Assembly (NCBI GenBank): GCA_012512865.1
Contig: JAAZDH010000083.1
Span: 1 to 22,295, forward strand
DNA length: 22,295 nt
DNA from: Clostridiaceae bacterium
GTDB lineage: Bacteria; Bacillota; Clostridia; Acetivibrionales; DUMC01
Reading direction: 5' to 3'
The notes under the pieces were generated by a model. That model worked only from the letters and a program-made list of their open reading frames with translations, had not been told where the DNA came from and made no database searches. Shown here piece by piece: positions 6,643-13,632 of the stretch; position 1 is the stretch's first letter, and every line of letters starts with the position of its first letter. Position numbers and translations under genes: made by a program.

Positions 6643-7917
6643 ATGCTGCTGAAAGTTGGCAAATCCAATGCTATAAAGGGAGCCAGGGCAAGGATTCCCG
6701 GCTCGAAATCTCATACCATCCGGGCATTATTTATTTCAAGCCTTGCCTGGGGGGAATCCCGCATATTGCAGCCACTGGTTTCGGATGACACGCTGTCGGC
6801 GGTAAAGATATGTGAAAGTTTTGGCGCAGGCATTATTGCGGAGGGTGAAGGCTACGCGGTAAAGGGATTCGGGCAAAACCCGCAAGTGCCGGAGGATGTT
6901 GTGCATGTTGGAAACTCGGGTACGTCTTTAAGGCTCGGCTTGTCGGTAGCCGCGTTAGCTGAAGGGTATACCGTTTTTACGGGAGATGAGCATATAAGAA
7001 GGAGACCCTTGGGTCCGCTGGTTGATGCGCTAAATGACCTTGGTGCCACGGCTTTTACAACAAGGGGCAACGGAATGGCACCGGTTGTAATAAAGGGAAG
7101 GATGAAAGGCGGGAAAACGAGGATTAACGCGTATACATCACAATTCCTTTCTTCACTTTTAATAAGCTGCCCGTTGCTGGAAAATGACACTGAAATAGAT
7201 GTAATTACGTTAAATGAAGTGCCCTATGTTGAAATGACATTGTGGTGGCTTGACAAACAAGGGATAAAATACGAGAATGAGGATTTTAAAAAGATATACA
7301 TATATGGCGGCCAGGAATATAAAGAATTTGATATGTATATCCCGGGGGATTTTTCCTCGGCGACGTTTTTTATAGCCCTTGCGGCAATATCCGGTGATGA
7401 AATCGTACTCGAAAACCTTGATATCAATGATCCCCAGGGTGACAAGATGGTGCTTTCCATCCTGGAAAGCATGGGGGCGAAGGTTGAATACAGGGAAAGC
7501 TGCATAGTTGTCAAAGGGGACAGGCTAACGGGGATGGAAATAGACATGAACTATATACCTGATGCGCTTCCTGCAATGGCGGTTGTGGGTTGTTTTGCCG
7601 AGGGGGAAACAAGGCTTGTCAATGTACCCCAGGCAAGAATAAAAGAAACGGACAGGATCAGTGTAATGTGCCATGAGCTGAGGAAAATGGGTGCCAGTGT
7701 ATCTGAGCTTCCGGACGGGTTAATCATAAGGAAGAGCAGGCTTAAGGGCTGCGAGGTTGACGGGCACCACGACCACAGGGTTGTTATGGCACTTACAGTA
7801 GCCGGGCTCAATGCTGAAGGCGATACCCTTGTAAAAACCGCCGAGGCAATAAATGTAACCTTCCCGGATTTTGCCTATTTGGTTAAAAGGTGTGGTTATG
7901 ATATTAATGTATTATAG
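6643..7917 (+). CDS. aroA: 3-phosphoshikimate 1-carboxyvinyltransferase (EPSP synthase)
   Basis: Sixth step of the shikimate pathway: transfers the enolpyruvyl group of PEP to shikimate 3-phosphate. With ATG 6643 the protein has 424 residues, the family's normal size, and AAGG at 6634-6637 is in position; a TTG at 6622 would add seven residues, but its own ribosome site is poor. Seen: PGSKSHTIRA (19-28; Lys22 and Arg28 of the substrate site), GNSGTSLR (90-97), RRPLGPL (120-126), TSQF (165-168), PDA (306-308, catalytic Asp), IKETDR (333-338) and HDHR (376-379). Two positions differ from the E. coli enzyme: Leu98 replaces Pro101, and Val405 (before TFPDF) replaces the PEP-contacting Lys411. First gene of aroA-aroC-aroK; the gap to aroC is filled by a 16-bp repeat array. 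The identification is strong; kinetics and glyphosate response are open. Confidence 0.93.
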   Translation: MLLKVGKSNAIKGARARIPGSKSHTIRALFISSLAWGESRILQPLVSDDTLSAVKICESFGAGIIAEGEGYAVKGFGQNPQVPEDVVHVGNSGTSLRLGLSVAALAEGYTVFTGDEHIRRRPLGPLVDALNDLGATAFTTRGNGMAPVVIKGRMKGGKTRINAYTSQFLSSLLISCPLLENDTEIDVITLNEVPYVEMTLWWLDKQGIKYENEDFKKIYIYGGQEYKEFDMYIPGDFSSATFFIALAAISGDEIVLENLDINDPQGDKMVLSILESMGAKVEYRESCIVVKGDRLTGMEIDMNYIPDALPAMAVVGCFAEGETRLVNVPQARIKETDRISVMCHELRKMGASVSELPDGLIIRKSRLKGCEVDGHHDHRVVMALTVAGLNAEGDTLVKTAEAINVTFPDFAYLVKRCGYDINVL

Positions 7918-7995
7918 GTTATTGCAGCTACAGGTTAATGTAACTATAGGTTATTATAGTTAAAGGTTGTTGCATTTGGAGGTTATTGCAGGTAA
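7916..7995. repeat. five-copy 16-bp tandem repeat between aroA and aroC
   Basis: Five consecutive 16-bp units, each starting AGGTT: aggttattgcagctac, aggttaatgtaactat, aggttattatagttaa, aggttgttgcatttgg, aggttattgcaggtaa. The first unit begins inside the aroA stop codon (TAG, 7915-7917). The last ends a few bases before the aroC ribosome site (GAAGGAG, 8001-8007). The array makes up nearly the whole intergenic space. Confidence 0.85.
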
Positions 7996-8020
7996 TAGCG
8001 GAAGGAGCGTAATTTGCAAT

Positions 8021-9202
8021 ATGATGGGAAATACATTCGGACGCTTGTTCAGGGTGACAACATGCGGAGAATCGTACGGAGGAGGGTTTAGAAAAAGCCT
8101 TGACATACCGAAAGAATTATATGGGGGGCTAATAACAATTGTTGATGGCGTACCGCCCGGTATAACCATAACACCCGAATTATTACAAGGTGAGCTTGAT
8201 AAAAGAAAACCGGGGTTATCAGCCTTAAGCACTCCCAGGAAGGAAGAAGACAGGGTATACATTTTTTCGGGTGTCATGGAAAACAATCTTACAACGGGAG
8301 CCCCCATCGGGATAATTATACCCAATACCGATATAGAGGACAGGCATATTGAACAGCACAGGGCAAACAAGGATTTCATCCGCCCCGGGCAGGCTTCATA
8401 CACTTATTACAAGAAGTATGGAAGGTTTGCGGATTGGGCGGGAGCAGGCCGAGCCTCCGGGCGCGAAACAGCGGCAAGGGTTGCCGCCGGGGCCGTGGCA
8501 AAGGCTGTCCTTGACTTGATGGGAATAGACGTAATCGCTTATGTTACCGAATCCCACGGGATAAAAGCTGGGCATATTACCTACGAGATGGCGAAAGCAA
8601 ATTACAGGAAAAATGAGCTGAACTGTCCTGACCTGGAAAAGGCAAAGGAAATGATCGAGGACTTGCTTGAAGTAAAAGCGGCAGGAGATTCCTGCGGAGG
8701 GGTTGTTGAAATAATAGCAAAAGGCGTACCTGCAGGGCTTGGAGAGCCGGTATTTGACAAGCTGAGCGCCACGATTGCCCACGGCCTTATGTCGATAGGT
8801 GGAGTAAAAGGCATAGAATTCGGGGAAGGTTTCAAGCATGCTGCCATGAAGGGTTCAGAGGCAAATGATACTCCCTGGTACGATGAAGAAACAAAAAGGG
8901 TCAGGTTCAGGACAAACAAGGCAGGAGGGCTGCTTGGAGGGATAACCACCGGGGAAGAAATCAGGATAAGGGCGGCTGTAAAACCTACCCCTACAATTAT
9001 GTTGGAGCAGGAAACGGTCAATATCAGGCACAGGAAAAACGTGGTTCACAGGTTTACATCCCGTAGTGATCCGTCCCTTTGTCCAAGGATTTACCCTGTA
9101 TGTGAAGCCATGGTAAGGATTGCATTGCTGGACGCAATTTACATGGCAAAGGCATATGAAAGCGTAATAAACAATATTGTACCAGGTTGGGACATGCTAT
9201 GA
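8021..9202 (+). CDS. aroC: chorismate synthase, with both catalytic histidines replaced
   Basis: Last step of the shikimate pathway: FMN-dependent elimination of phosphate from EPSP to give chorismate. From ATG 8021 it has 393 residues; the family runs about 350-400. GAAGGAG at 8001-8007 is 13 nt upstream, rather far; ATG 8024 is the alternative. Family features: GNTFGRLFRVTT at the N-terminus, VDGVPPGI (41-48), the GAGRASGRET loop (141-150), GVPAGLGEPVFDKL (235-248), AHGLMSIGGVKG (253-264), NKAGGLLGG (299-307) and SRSDP (347-351). Odd: GES-Tyr19-G where almost all enzymes have GES-His (His17 of Neurospora crassa), and RPG-Gln124 where they have RPG-His (His106). Both are single-base changes (TAC at 8075-8077, CAG at 8390-8392). 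The GGGRSSAR and GRHDP motifs are also altered. The frame is intact and operonic with aroA and aroK, so it is probably a working but divergent form. Confidence 0.88.
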   Translation: MMGNTFGRLFRVTTCGESYGGGFRKSLDIPKELYGGLITIVDGVPPGITITPELLQGELDKRKPGLSALSTPRKEEDRVYIFSGVMENNLTTGAPIGIIIPNTDIEDRHIEQHRANKDFIRPGQASYTYYKKYGRFADWAGAGRASGRETAARVAAGAVAKAVLDLMGIDVIAYVTESHGIKAGHITYEMAKANYRKNELNCPDLEKAKEMIEDLLEVKAAGDSCGGVVEIIAKGVPAGLGEPVFDKLSATIAHGLMSIGGVKGIEFGEGFKHAAMKGSEANDTPWYDEETKRVRFRTNKAGGLLGGITTGEEIRIRAAVKPTPTIMLEQETVNIRHRKNVVHRFTSRSDPSLCPRIYPVCEAMVRIALLDAIYMAKAYESVINNIVPGWDML

Positions 9203-9267
9203 TTACAAGGAAAGAAGAGAGGACTCGTATTTGGAAAAATAAATAAGGTTCAGGGAGCGGCAGGATT

Positions 9268-9813
9268 GTGAATAGCAAAAGCATAGAAAATAGCAAGAAT
9301 TATGACAAGCGGAGCAATATTGTGTTAATAGGCATGCCTGGTTCCGGCAAGAGCACGGTAGGAGCTTACCTGGCAAGCATGCTGAATATGGATTTTATCG
9401 ATACCGACAATATGATTCGCAACGTAGAAAAAAAAGAGCTGAAGGATATTGTAAATGACAAGGGGCGCGATCATTTCCTGAAAATACAGGAAAACATTAT
9501 TACAGGGCTTGAACTGGAAAACAGCATAGTAGCTACGGGAGGAAGCGTTGTATATAGTGAAAAACTAATGGGCCATCTTAAGAAAAATGGAGTTATTATT
9601 TATTTGAAACACGATATCAAGGAGCTTGCCGAAAGAATGGGGACTGGAAGGAGACTTGCAAGGGACAGGGAGCAGAGTATCACTGACATATATAACGAGC
9701 GGCTTCCCTTGTATAATAAATACGCGGATATTATCATAGATTGCAACGGGAAAGGTGTTGGCCCTATTGCCGAAGAGATAGCAGGAAGGGTAGGACTTAA
9801 AACAGGGCGATAA
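9268..9813 (+). CDS. aroK: shikimate kinase
   Basis: Phosphorylates shikimate with ATP, the step just before AroA. 181 residues from GTG 9268; GGGAG at 9253-9257 is the ribosome site. Seen: Walker A GMPGSGKST (22-30), shikimate-binding DTD (45-47), GRDHFLKIQE (66-75), ATGGSVVYS (89-97), a lid segment GTGRRLARD (125-133) and ERLPLYNKYAD (144-154). The classical GGG of the shikimate site is GGS, and the usual FR..E is FLKI.E. As I recall, this GGSVVYS/FLKIEE form is common in a subgroup of clostridial shikimate kinases, so I do not read it as damage. There is an N-terminal extension of about 16 polar residues before the first strand. It sits 65 bp after aroC, third gene of the aro operon. Confidence 0.9.
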   Translation: MNSKSIENSKNYDKRSNIVLIGMPGSGKSTVGAYLASMLNMDFIDTDNMIRNVEKKELKDIVNDKGRDHFLKIQENIITGLELENSIVATGGSVVYSEKLMGHLKKNGVIIYLKHDIKELAERMGTGRRLARDREQSITDIYNERLPLYNKYADIIIDCNGKGVGPIAEEIAGRVGLKTGR

Positions 9814-9858
9814 AAGCAGGATTGCGAGATTTGGCGATGAATAAAGTTTTATTGTTCT

Positions 9859-9887
9859 TAGACAATTAATAACCATGATTGTATAAA
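9859..9887 (+). promoter_or_regulatory. promoter for the Spo0A-like gene
   Basis: TAGACA (9859-9864), 17-bp spacer, TATAAA (9882-9887), each one mismatch from consensus, 37 bp before the ATG at 9925. The regulator can thus be transcribed independently of aroK. Confidence 0.6.
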
Positions 9888-9924
9888 TAATACATAGTTT
9901 TGAAATAAAGGAATGCGGTAAAAA

Positions 9925-10704
9925 ATGGAACAGAAAATATTGCTTTTTATTATTGGAAGCAATAATTTTATGGCGGAAATGCTGCTTGAAGTTTTCAGGA
10001 GCTGTGATGAAGTGGAAGTTGCCGGGGTTGCAAAAAACAGCATGGAAGCTTTGGATTTAATAAAGGATACAAATCCTCATATTATTTTGTTCGATTTCAA
10101 TGAACCGGATGAGGAAGAGATAAAAACACTGACAAAATCCCTAAAGCTGCAGTATGCAGGCAGGCCGGTTATTGTAGTCCTTTCCGACCAGTCAACAGGC
10201 TGGAGGGCTAAAAATTCAGTTACGCAGGACATAGCAGGGTATCTTGTCAAGCCAATCGACAAGAACATGTTATTAGTAAGAATAAAACAAATATATTACG
10301 AAGAATATATCAATAAACGAACCGCTTTTTTGCATAATAGTGATATTGCAAAAAAAATCAGTGCTGCGACAGCCGAGTTTTTATACAGTTATGGCATCCT
10401 GTCGCGCTTTCGTGGCTATAAGTATATCAAGGAAGCCATGTTTTATATAGTTAATGACCCGAGGAGTTACAGGCCGTTCAGGAAATTTTTATATCCCTTG
10501 ATTGCCGAGCAATTCGGTACTACTCCGCAAAAAGTTGAAACGGCGATAAGGAATGCAATAGAAAGCGTATGGAAAAAAAGTGCTTGCTCGGATGGTAGTG
10601 CTGCTGGAAGCAATAACATACTCAAAATGTTTGGTAAAAAACCTACAAATACGCAATTCATATACACCATGGCAAATCATATACGTTCCAAGCTGAACAT
10701 ATAA
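9925..10704 (+). CDS. Spo0A-like response regulator with degenerate receiver
   Basis: 259-residue protein with the two-domain plan of Spo0A, the master regulator of sporulation entry in Firmicutes. Residues 4-122 are a receiver fold: the phospho-acceptor Asp is present (ILFDFNEPD, Asp57), as are Ser87 and Lys109 (LVKP). The acidic pair that binds Mg2+ is replaced (IIGSNNF: Ser12-Asn13 where Asp-Asp is expected), so normal phosphotransfer is doubtful. Residues ~145-257 match the Spo0A C-terminal domain: GYKYIKEAMFYIVND, FRKFLYPLIAEQFGTT, the recognition-helix region PQKVETAIRNAIESVW, and KPTNTQFIYTMANHIR near the end. Canonical Spo0A has ASRVERAIRHAIEVAW there, so one recognition arginine is Thr. 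AAAGGA at 9907-9912 precedes the ATG. It follows aroK but has its own promoter. Canonical spo0A is usually beside spoIVB, so this is likely a paralogue. Confidence 0.85.
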   Translation: MEQKILLFIIGSNNFMAEMLLEVFRSCDEVEVAGVAKNSMEALDLIKDTNPHIILFDFNEPDEEEIKTLTKSLKLQYAGRPVIVVLSDQSTGWRAKNSVTQDIAGYLVKPIDKNMLLVRIKQIYYEEYINKRTAFLHNSDIAKKISAATAEFLYSYGILSRFRGYKYIKEAMFYIVNDPRSYRPFRKFLYPLIAEQFGTTPQKVETAIRNAIESVWKKSACSDGSAAGSNNILKMFGKKPTNTQFIYTMANHIRSKLNI

Positions 10705-10724
10705 TATAATGTAATAAAAGTAAT

Positions 10725-10754
10725 AGAAAATAAAAAGGCCCTTGAAAAAGGGCC
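10725..10754 (-). terminator. rho-independent terminator of the HU gene
   Basis: On the minus strand GGCCCTT-TTTC-AAGGGCC (7-bp stem, 10754 to 10737) is followed directly by TTTTTATTTTC. It lies about 100 bp past the HU stop codon and 33 bp past the convergent Spo0A-like gene. On the plus strand no T-run follows, so it works mainly for HU. Confidence 0.8.
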
Positions 10755-10850
10755 AAAAGCTATAACTACTTGATGCCAAGCAATTAACTATGTAGTTGTA
10801 AATTATAATAAATAAAAATCTACTTAAAAAAAACTACGTATTTACCTTAA

Positions 10851-11123
10851 TTATTTAACTTTTTCTTTCAAACCTTTTCCAGCTTTGAAAACTGGTGCCT
10901 TGGAGGCAGGTATCAGTATTTCTTCCTTGGTTTGAGGATTTCTGCCTTTTCTTGCCGCTCTCTTCCTAACTTCGAAAGTACCGAATCCTACTAGTACGAC
11001 TTTTTCATCCTTCTGGAGCGATTCTTCCACCGATGAAACAAACGCATTCAAAGCAGCTTCACTGTTCTTCTTGGTTAATCCTGTCTTCTGGGCGATAGCG
11101 CTAATCAAATCAGTTTTGTTCAT
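10851..11123 (-). CDS. hup: HU family DNA-binding protein
   Basis: Small histone-like protein that bends and compacts DNA as a dimer. 90 residues from MNKTDL, the normal HU length. Seen: helical N-terminal half (DLISAIAQKTGLTKKNSEAALNAF), VGFGTFEVRKRAARKGRNP with the conserved GFG turn, and the arm ending NPQTKEEILIPASKAPVFKAGKGLK with the Pro at the arm tip. The start is fixed by AGGAGG with 9-nt spacing to the second of two in-frame ATGs; the first (11129) is only 3 nt from the ribosome site. It has its own strong promoter (11158-11186) and a terminator. A 0A-box-like TGTCGAA overlaps its predicted transcription start (11149-11155). Confidence 0.95.
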   Translation of the reverse strand: MNKTDLISAIAQKTGLTKKNSEAALNAFVSSVEESLQKDEKVVLVGFGTFEVRKRAARKGRNPQTKEEILIPASKAPVFKAGKGLKEKVK

Positions 11124-11147
11124 ATGCATTAACCTCCTATATTTGGA

Positions 11148-11272
11148 ATTCGACATAATTTTATAACGAAAGCGGCATTAAGTCAAGGTTTTCATTGAAA
11201 AAAACAATGCAACTGATAATTTTCAGTAAATGTTATAGTTTTAACATCAAAAATTTGTAAAATATGTCGAAT
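11148..11272. promoter_or_regulatory. inverted pair of 0A-box-like sites TATGTCGAAT
   Basis: The 10-mer TATGTCGAAT occurs on the plus strand at 11263-11272 and its exact reverse complement ATTCGACATA at 11148-11157. Each contains TGTCGAA, the core of the Spo0A-binding 0A box. One copy overlaps the HU transcription start; the other lies between HU and the upstream minus-strand gene. The Spo0A-like gene is the next gene but one. Function is inferred. Confidence 0.4.
11158..11186 (-). promoter_or_regulatory. promoter of the HU gene
   Basis: On the minus strand TTGACT (11186-11181), 17-bp spacer, TAAAAT (11163-11158). The predicted start of transcription falls at about 11150, leaving a leader of roughly 27 nt. 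Confidence 0.75.
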
Positions 11273-11325
11273 ACTTATAATCCAGGGGAATTTCTGGACT
11301 GTAATAATCATGCAAATTTAATATT

Positions 11326-11715
11326 TTATGGTATAGCAATTATATCAATGTTTATATCAATAACAGCTCTTAGTTTTGTAAAAAAAGAATTTTCGGACCG
11401 GGCTGGTACAGAGCCGCCAAGAATTATACAATCAATGGCCTTGTCTTTAGCAAAATCCGCGATGCAGCTAATCACATCATTGGATCTTAACACGAACAAA
11501 CCGGCGCCCACGGACTTGGATATTTCAAACAAGTATTGCAGGGCTTCCCCTTCATGGGGATTGTCCAGGAATTTCAACCCGTCCCTTGCAACATGGATTA
11601 CATAGATGTTACACTTGCCTTCAAATTCCTCTTTCAAGCTGGCAGCTTTAAGTATTAATCTTTCACAGGTTTTTTGCTGGGTTACGCACACAAGTATGTT
11701 TTTTTGCTGGTTCAA
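11326..11715 (-). CDS. stand-alone KdpD-type universal stress (Usp) domain protein
   Basis: 129 residues with an alpha/beta fold pattern of the Usp type as found in the middle of the sensor kinase KdpD: NILVCVTQQKTCERLILKAASLKEEF at the start, IYVIHVARDG, and a closing LGGSVPARSENSFFTKLRAVI...IIAIP. No kinase, membrane or KdpD N-terminal domain is attached, and no kdp genes are nearby. Translation starts at TTG 11715, preceded by a strong AAAGGAGG. An extended -10 (TGGTATAAT, 11764-11756) gives a promoter. In clostridia small Usp-only proteins of this kind occur singly; the ligand, possibly a nucleotide, and the role are unknown. It is upstream of HU on the same strand, but HU has its own promoter. 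Confidence 0.7.
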   Translation of the reverse strand: MNQQKNILVCVTQQKTCERLILKAASLKEEFEGKCNIYVIHVARDGLKFLDNPHEGEALQYLFEISKSVGAGLFVLRSNDVISCIADFAKDKAIDCIILGGSVPARSENSFFTKLRAVIDINIDIIAIP

Positions 11716-11755
11716 GGGTATCCTCCTTTCACCTGCAATGGCAAATTCTAATTAT

Positions 11756-11764
11756 ATTATACCA
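11756..11764 (-). promoter_or_regulatory. extended -10 promoter of the Usp-domain gene
   Basis: TGGTATAAT on the minus strand, about 40 bp before the TTG start. No good -35 is seen, as is common with extended -10 elements. Confidence 0.5.
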
Positions 11765-11815
11765 AAATGAAACGTTAAAATGGGGTTCGGTTTATTTTAT
11801 TTGTGTTTCTCTTTA

Positions 11816-11844
11816 TTGATTTTTGGTCATATATATATTAGAAT
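11816..11844 (+). promoter_or_regulatory. candidate promoter of the fumarase genes
   Basis: TTGATT (11816-11821), 17-bp spacer, TAGAAT (11839-11844). The leader to the ATG at 11967 would be about 115 nt and runs through a stretch of overlapping CATATGC/GCATG/TACATA words (11849-11940). Confidence 0.45.
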
Positions 11845-11966
11845 TTTACATATGCATGCTATATGCGCGTTAAGTGCATGTTATATACATATTGTACATA
11901 CAAGTTAATTCATATTTACATGCGCATGATCCCTTGCATATTTTAATTGCGGAGGTTGGTTTTTTA

Positions 11967-12809
11967 ATGAGGGTTATAGATGCGTCCTTGATAACGGATA
12001 CGGTAGAAAATTTATGTATTGCAGCAAATTATTGTCTTGGCAATGATATGTTGGACGCATTGAAAAAAAACCTTGATGTTGAGGAATCCGACGAGGGAAT
12101 ATATGTTATTGAAAAAATTATTGAAAATGCCAACCTTGCCTGTACCGAACAAATGGCTATATGCCAGGATGCTGGGATGGCCGTGGTATTCGTGGAAATC
12201 GGGCAGGATGTCCATGTTACAGGGAAAAGCTTGGGTGAGGCGATAAACGAGGGGGTTGGAAGAGGCTATAAAAAAGGTTACTTGAGGAATTCCGTTGTGG
12301 GGGACCCGGTAGAAAGGGTAAATACTGGTGATAATACCCCTGCAGTAATTCATTATGATATAGTGGAAGGGGATAAAATAAAAGTAACAGTAGTTCCAAA
12401 GGGATTTGGAAGCGAGAATATGAGTGCATTGGAAATGTTAAAACCGGCAGATGGAATTGACGGGATTAAAAGGTTTGTTATTAAAACCGTTGACAGGGCA
12501 GGGCCAAACCCGTGCCCCCCGGTAGTTGTCGGGGTAGGTATCGGGGGTACCATGGAAAAGGCAGCCTACCTGGCAAAAAAAGCTCTAACCAGGCCCGTTA
12601 ATGTAAGAAATAGCGCTGTCCATATCAGGGACCTGGAAATCGAGCTTCTCAGGGAAATCAACATGCTGGGCATAGGGCCGATGGGCTTGGGGGGAAGGAT
12701 AACAGCCCTTGCCGTTAACATTGAAGTTTTTCCCACTCACATAGCAGGGCTGCCCGTGGCGGTAAACATGAGCTGCCATGCCACCAGGCATGCGGAAGCT
12801 GTTTTGTAG
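11967..12809 (+). CDS. fumA: fumarate hydratase class I, alpha subunit
   Basis: Iron-sulfur (class I) hydro-lyase that interconverts fumarate and malate; in many anaerobes the enzyme is split into alpha and beta chains. 280 residues from ATG 11967, preceded by GGAGG at 11951-11955. The longer open frame upstream is not needed. The three cysteines that ligate the [4Fe-4S] cluster are visible: Cys66 (AICQDAG), Cys183 (NPCPP) and Cys270 (MSCHATRHAEA). Also seen: GDPVERVNTGDNTPAVIH (112-129) and GFGSENMS (146-153). The close relative, L-tartrate dehydratase alpha, cannot be fully excluded, but the sequence and pairing fit fumarase. The beta gene follows 165 bp later, with a repeat-rich gap between, unusually long for such a pair. 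Confidence 0.9.
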   Translation: MRVIDASLITDTVENLCIAANYCLGNDMLDALKKNLDVEESDEGIYVIEKIIENANLACTEQMAICQDAGMAVVFVEIGQDVHVTGKSLGEAINEGVGRGYKKGYLRNSVVGDPVERVNTGDNTPAVIHYDIVEGDKIKVTVVPKGFGSENMSALEMLKPADGIDGIKRFVIKTVDRAGPNPCPPVVVGVGIGGTMEKAAYLAKKALTRPVNVRNSAVHIRDLEIELLREINMLGIGPMGLGGRITALAVNIEVFPTHIAGLPVAVNMSCHATRHAEAVL

Positions 12810-12879
12810 GATTTGGTGTTAAGTGACAAGGCTTTCTTTTTAAATTGTAACATATGGATTGAAAATTGCGGCCTGTAGT

Positions 12880-12943
12880 TTGAAAACAGCAGCTTACAGC
12901 TTATAGCTTGAAACTTGTAAGTTGCAGCTTGTAACTTATGGCA
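12880..12943. repeat. short-word repeats between the fumarase subunits
   Basis: The words AGCTTA, AGCTTG and ACTTGTAA recur in overlapping fashion (cagcttacagcttatagcttg, split here as a run of AGCTT every 8 bp, then ACTT/AGCTTGTAACTT). The block fills most of the gap and ends shortly before the beta-subunit ribosome site. Confidence 0.55.
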
Positions 12944-12974
12944 GGAATAAACGTAAGACGTACCTGGAGGGAAT

Positions 12975-13541
12975 ATGCAGTATAATTTGGATACGCCCTT
13001 GGATAAGGAAGTTTTGAGAAAGTTAAGAGCCGGGGACAGGGTGGAAATAAACGGCGCGGTATATGCAGCAAGGGATGCAGCCCACAAGAACATGGCGGCA
13101 ATGCTTGAAGAAGGCAGGGAGCTGCCGTTTGATATTAAGGGACAAGTGATATATTACGTCGGGCCATGTCCCGCAAAACCTGGAAAAGTGATAGGTTCTG
13201 CCGGGCCCACCACCAGCGGGAGAATGGATGTTTATACTCCCGTCCTCGTGGAAAAAGGGTTGGCAGGAATGATTGGAAAAGGTTTAAGAAGCCGGGATGT
13301 TATCGAGGCAATGATAAAGCACGGTGCCATATATTTTGGTGCTATTGGAGGCGCCGGCGCTTTAATTGCAAAACACGTGGTTTCACAGGAAATCATAGCC
13401 TTCCCGGAATTGGGGCCCGAAGCACTAAGGAAACTGCATGTTGTTGGATTTCCCGTTGTTGTCCTCATAGACAGCCACGGTAATAATCTGTACGAGATAG
13501 GAAAGAAGAAGTACAGGCAAGTATATACATTAAATTTATAA
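12975..13541 (+). CDS. fumB: fumarate hydratase class I, beta subunit
   Basis: C-terminal chain of the two-subunit class I fumarase. 188 residues, the normal size. Seen: GDRVEINGAVYAARDAAHK (20-38; the RDAAHK motif), IYYVGPCPAKPG (59-70), the strongly conserved GPTTSGRMDVYTP (77-89), FGAIGGAGAL (121-130) and a final VLIDSHGNNLYE. GGAGGG is 4-5 nt before the ATG, slightly short. Together with the alpha subunit it supplies the substrate-binding swivelling domain. The partner location supports the call; the tartrate dehydratase beta chain is the only realistic alternative. Confidence 0.9.
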   Translation: MQYNLDTPLDKEVLRKLRAGDRVEINGAVYAARDAAHKNMAAMLEEGRELPFDIKGQVIYYVGPCPAKPGKVIGSAGPTTSGRMDVYTPVLVEKGLAGMIGKGLRSRDVIEAMIKHGAIYFGAIGGAGALIAKHVVSQEIIAFPELGPEALRKLHVVGFPVVVLIDSHGNNLYEIGKKKYRQVYTLNL

Positions 13542-13632
13542 TGCTAAAACTTATAAAAAACTTGTAAAAATATATAAAAATAAAATTTATAAAATAGTAA
13601 AAAATAAAATCTAGTATAAGGAAGTGAAACTG

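Noticed and set aside
6561..6788. Alternative plus-strand frame overlapping the aroA start
   Set aside because: Overlaps the PGSKS region of aroA in another frame; no recognisable sequence.
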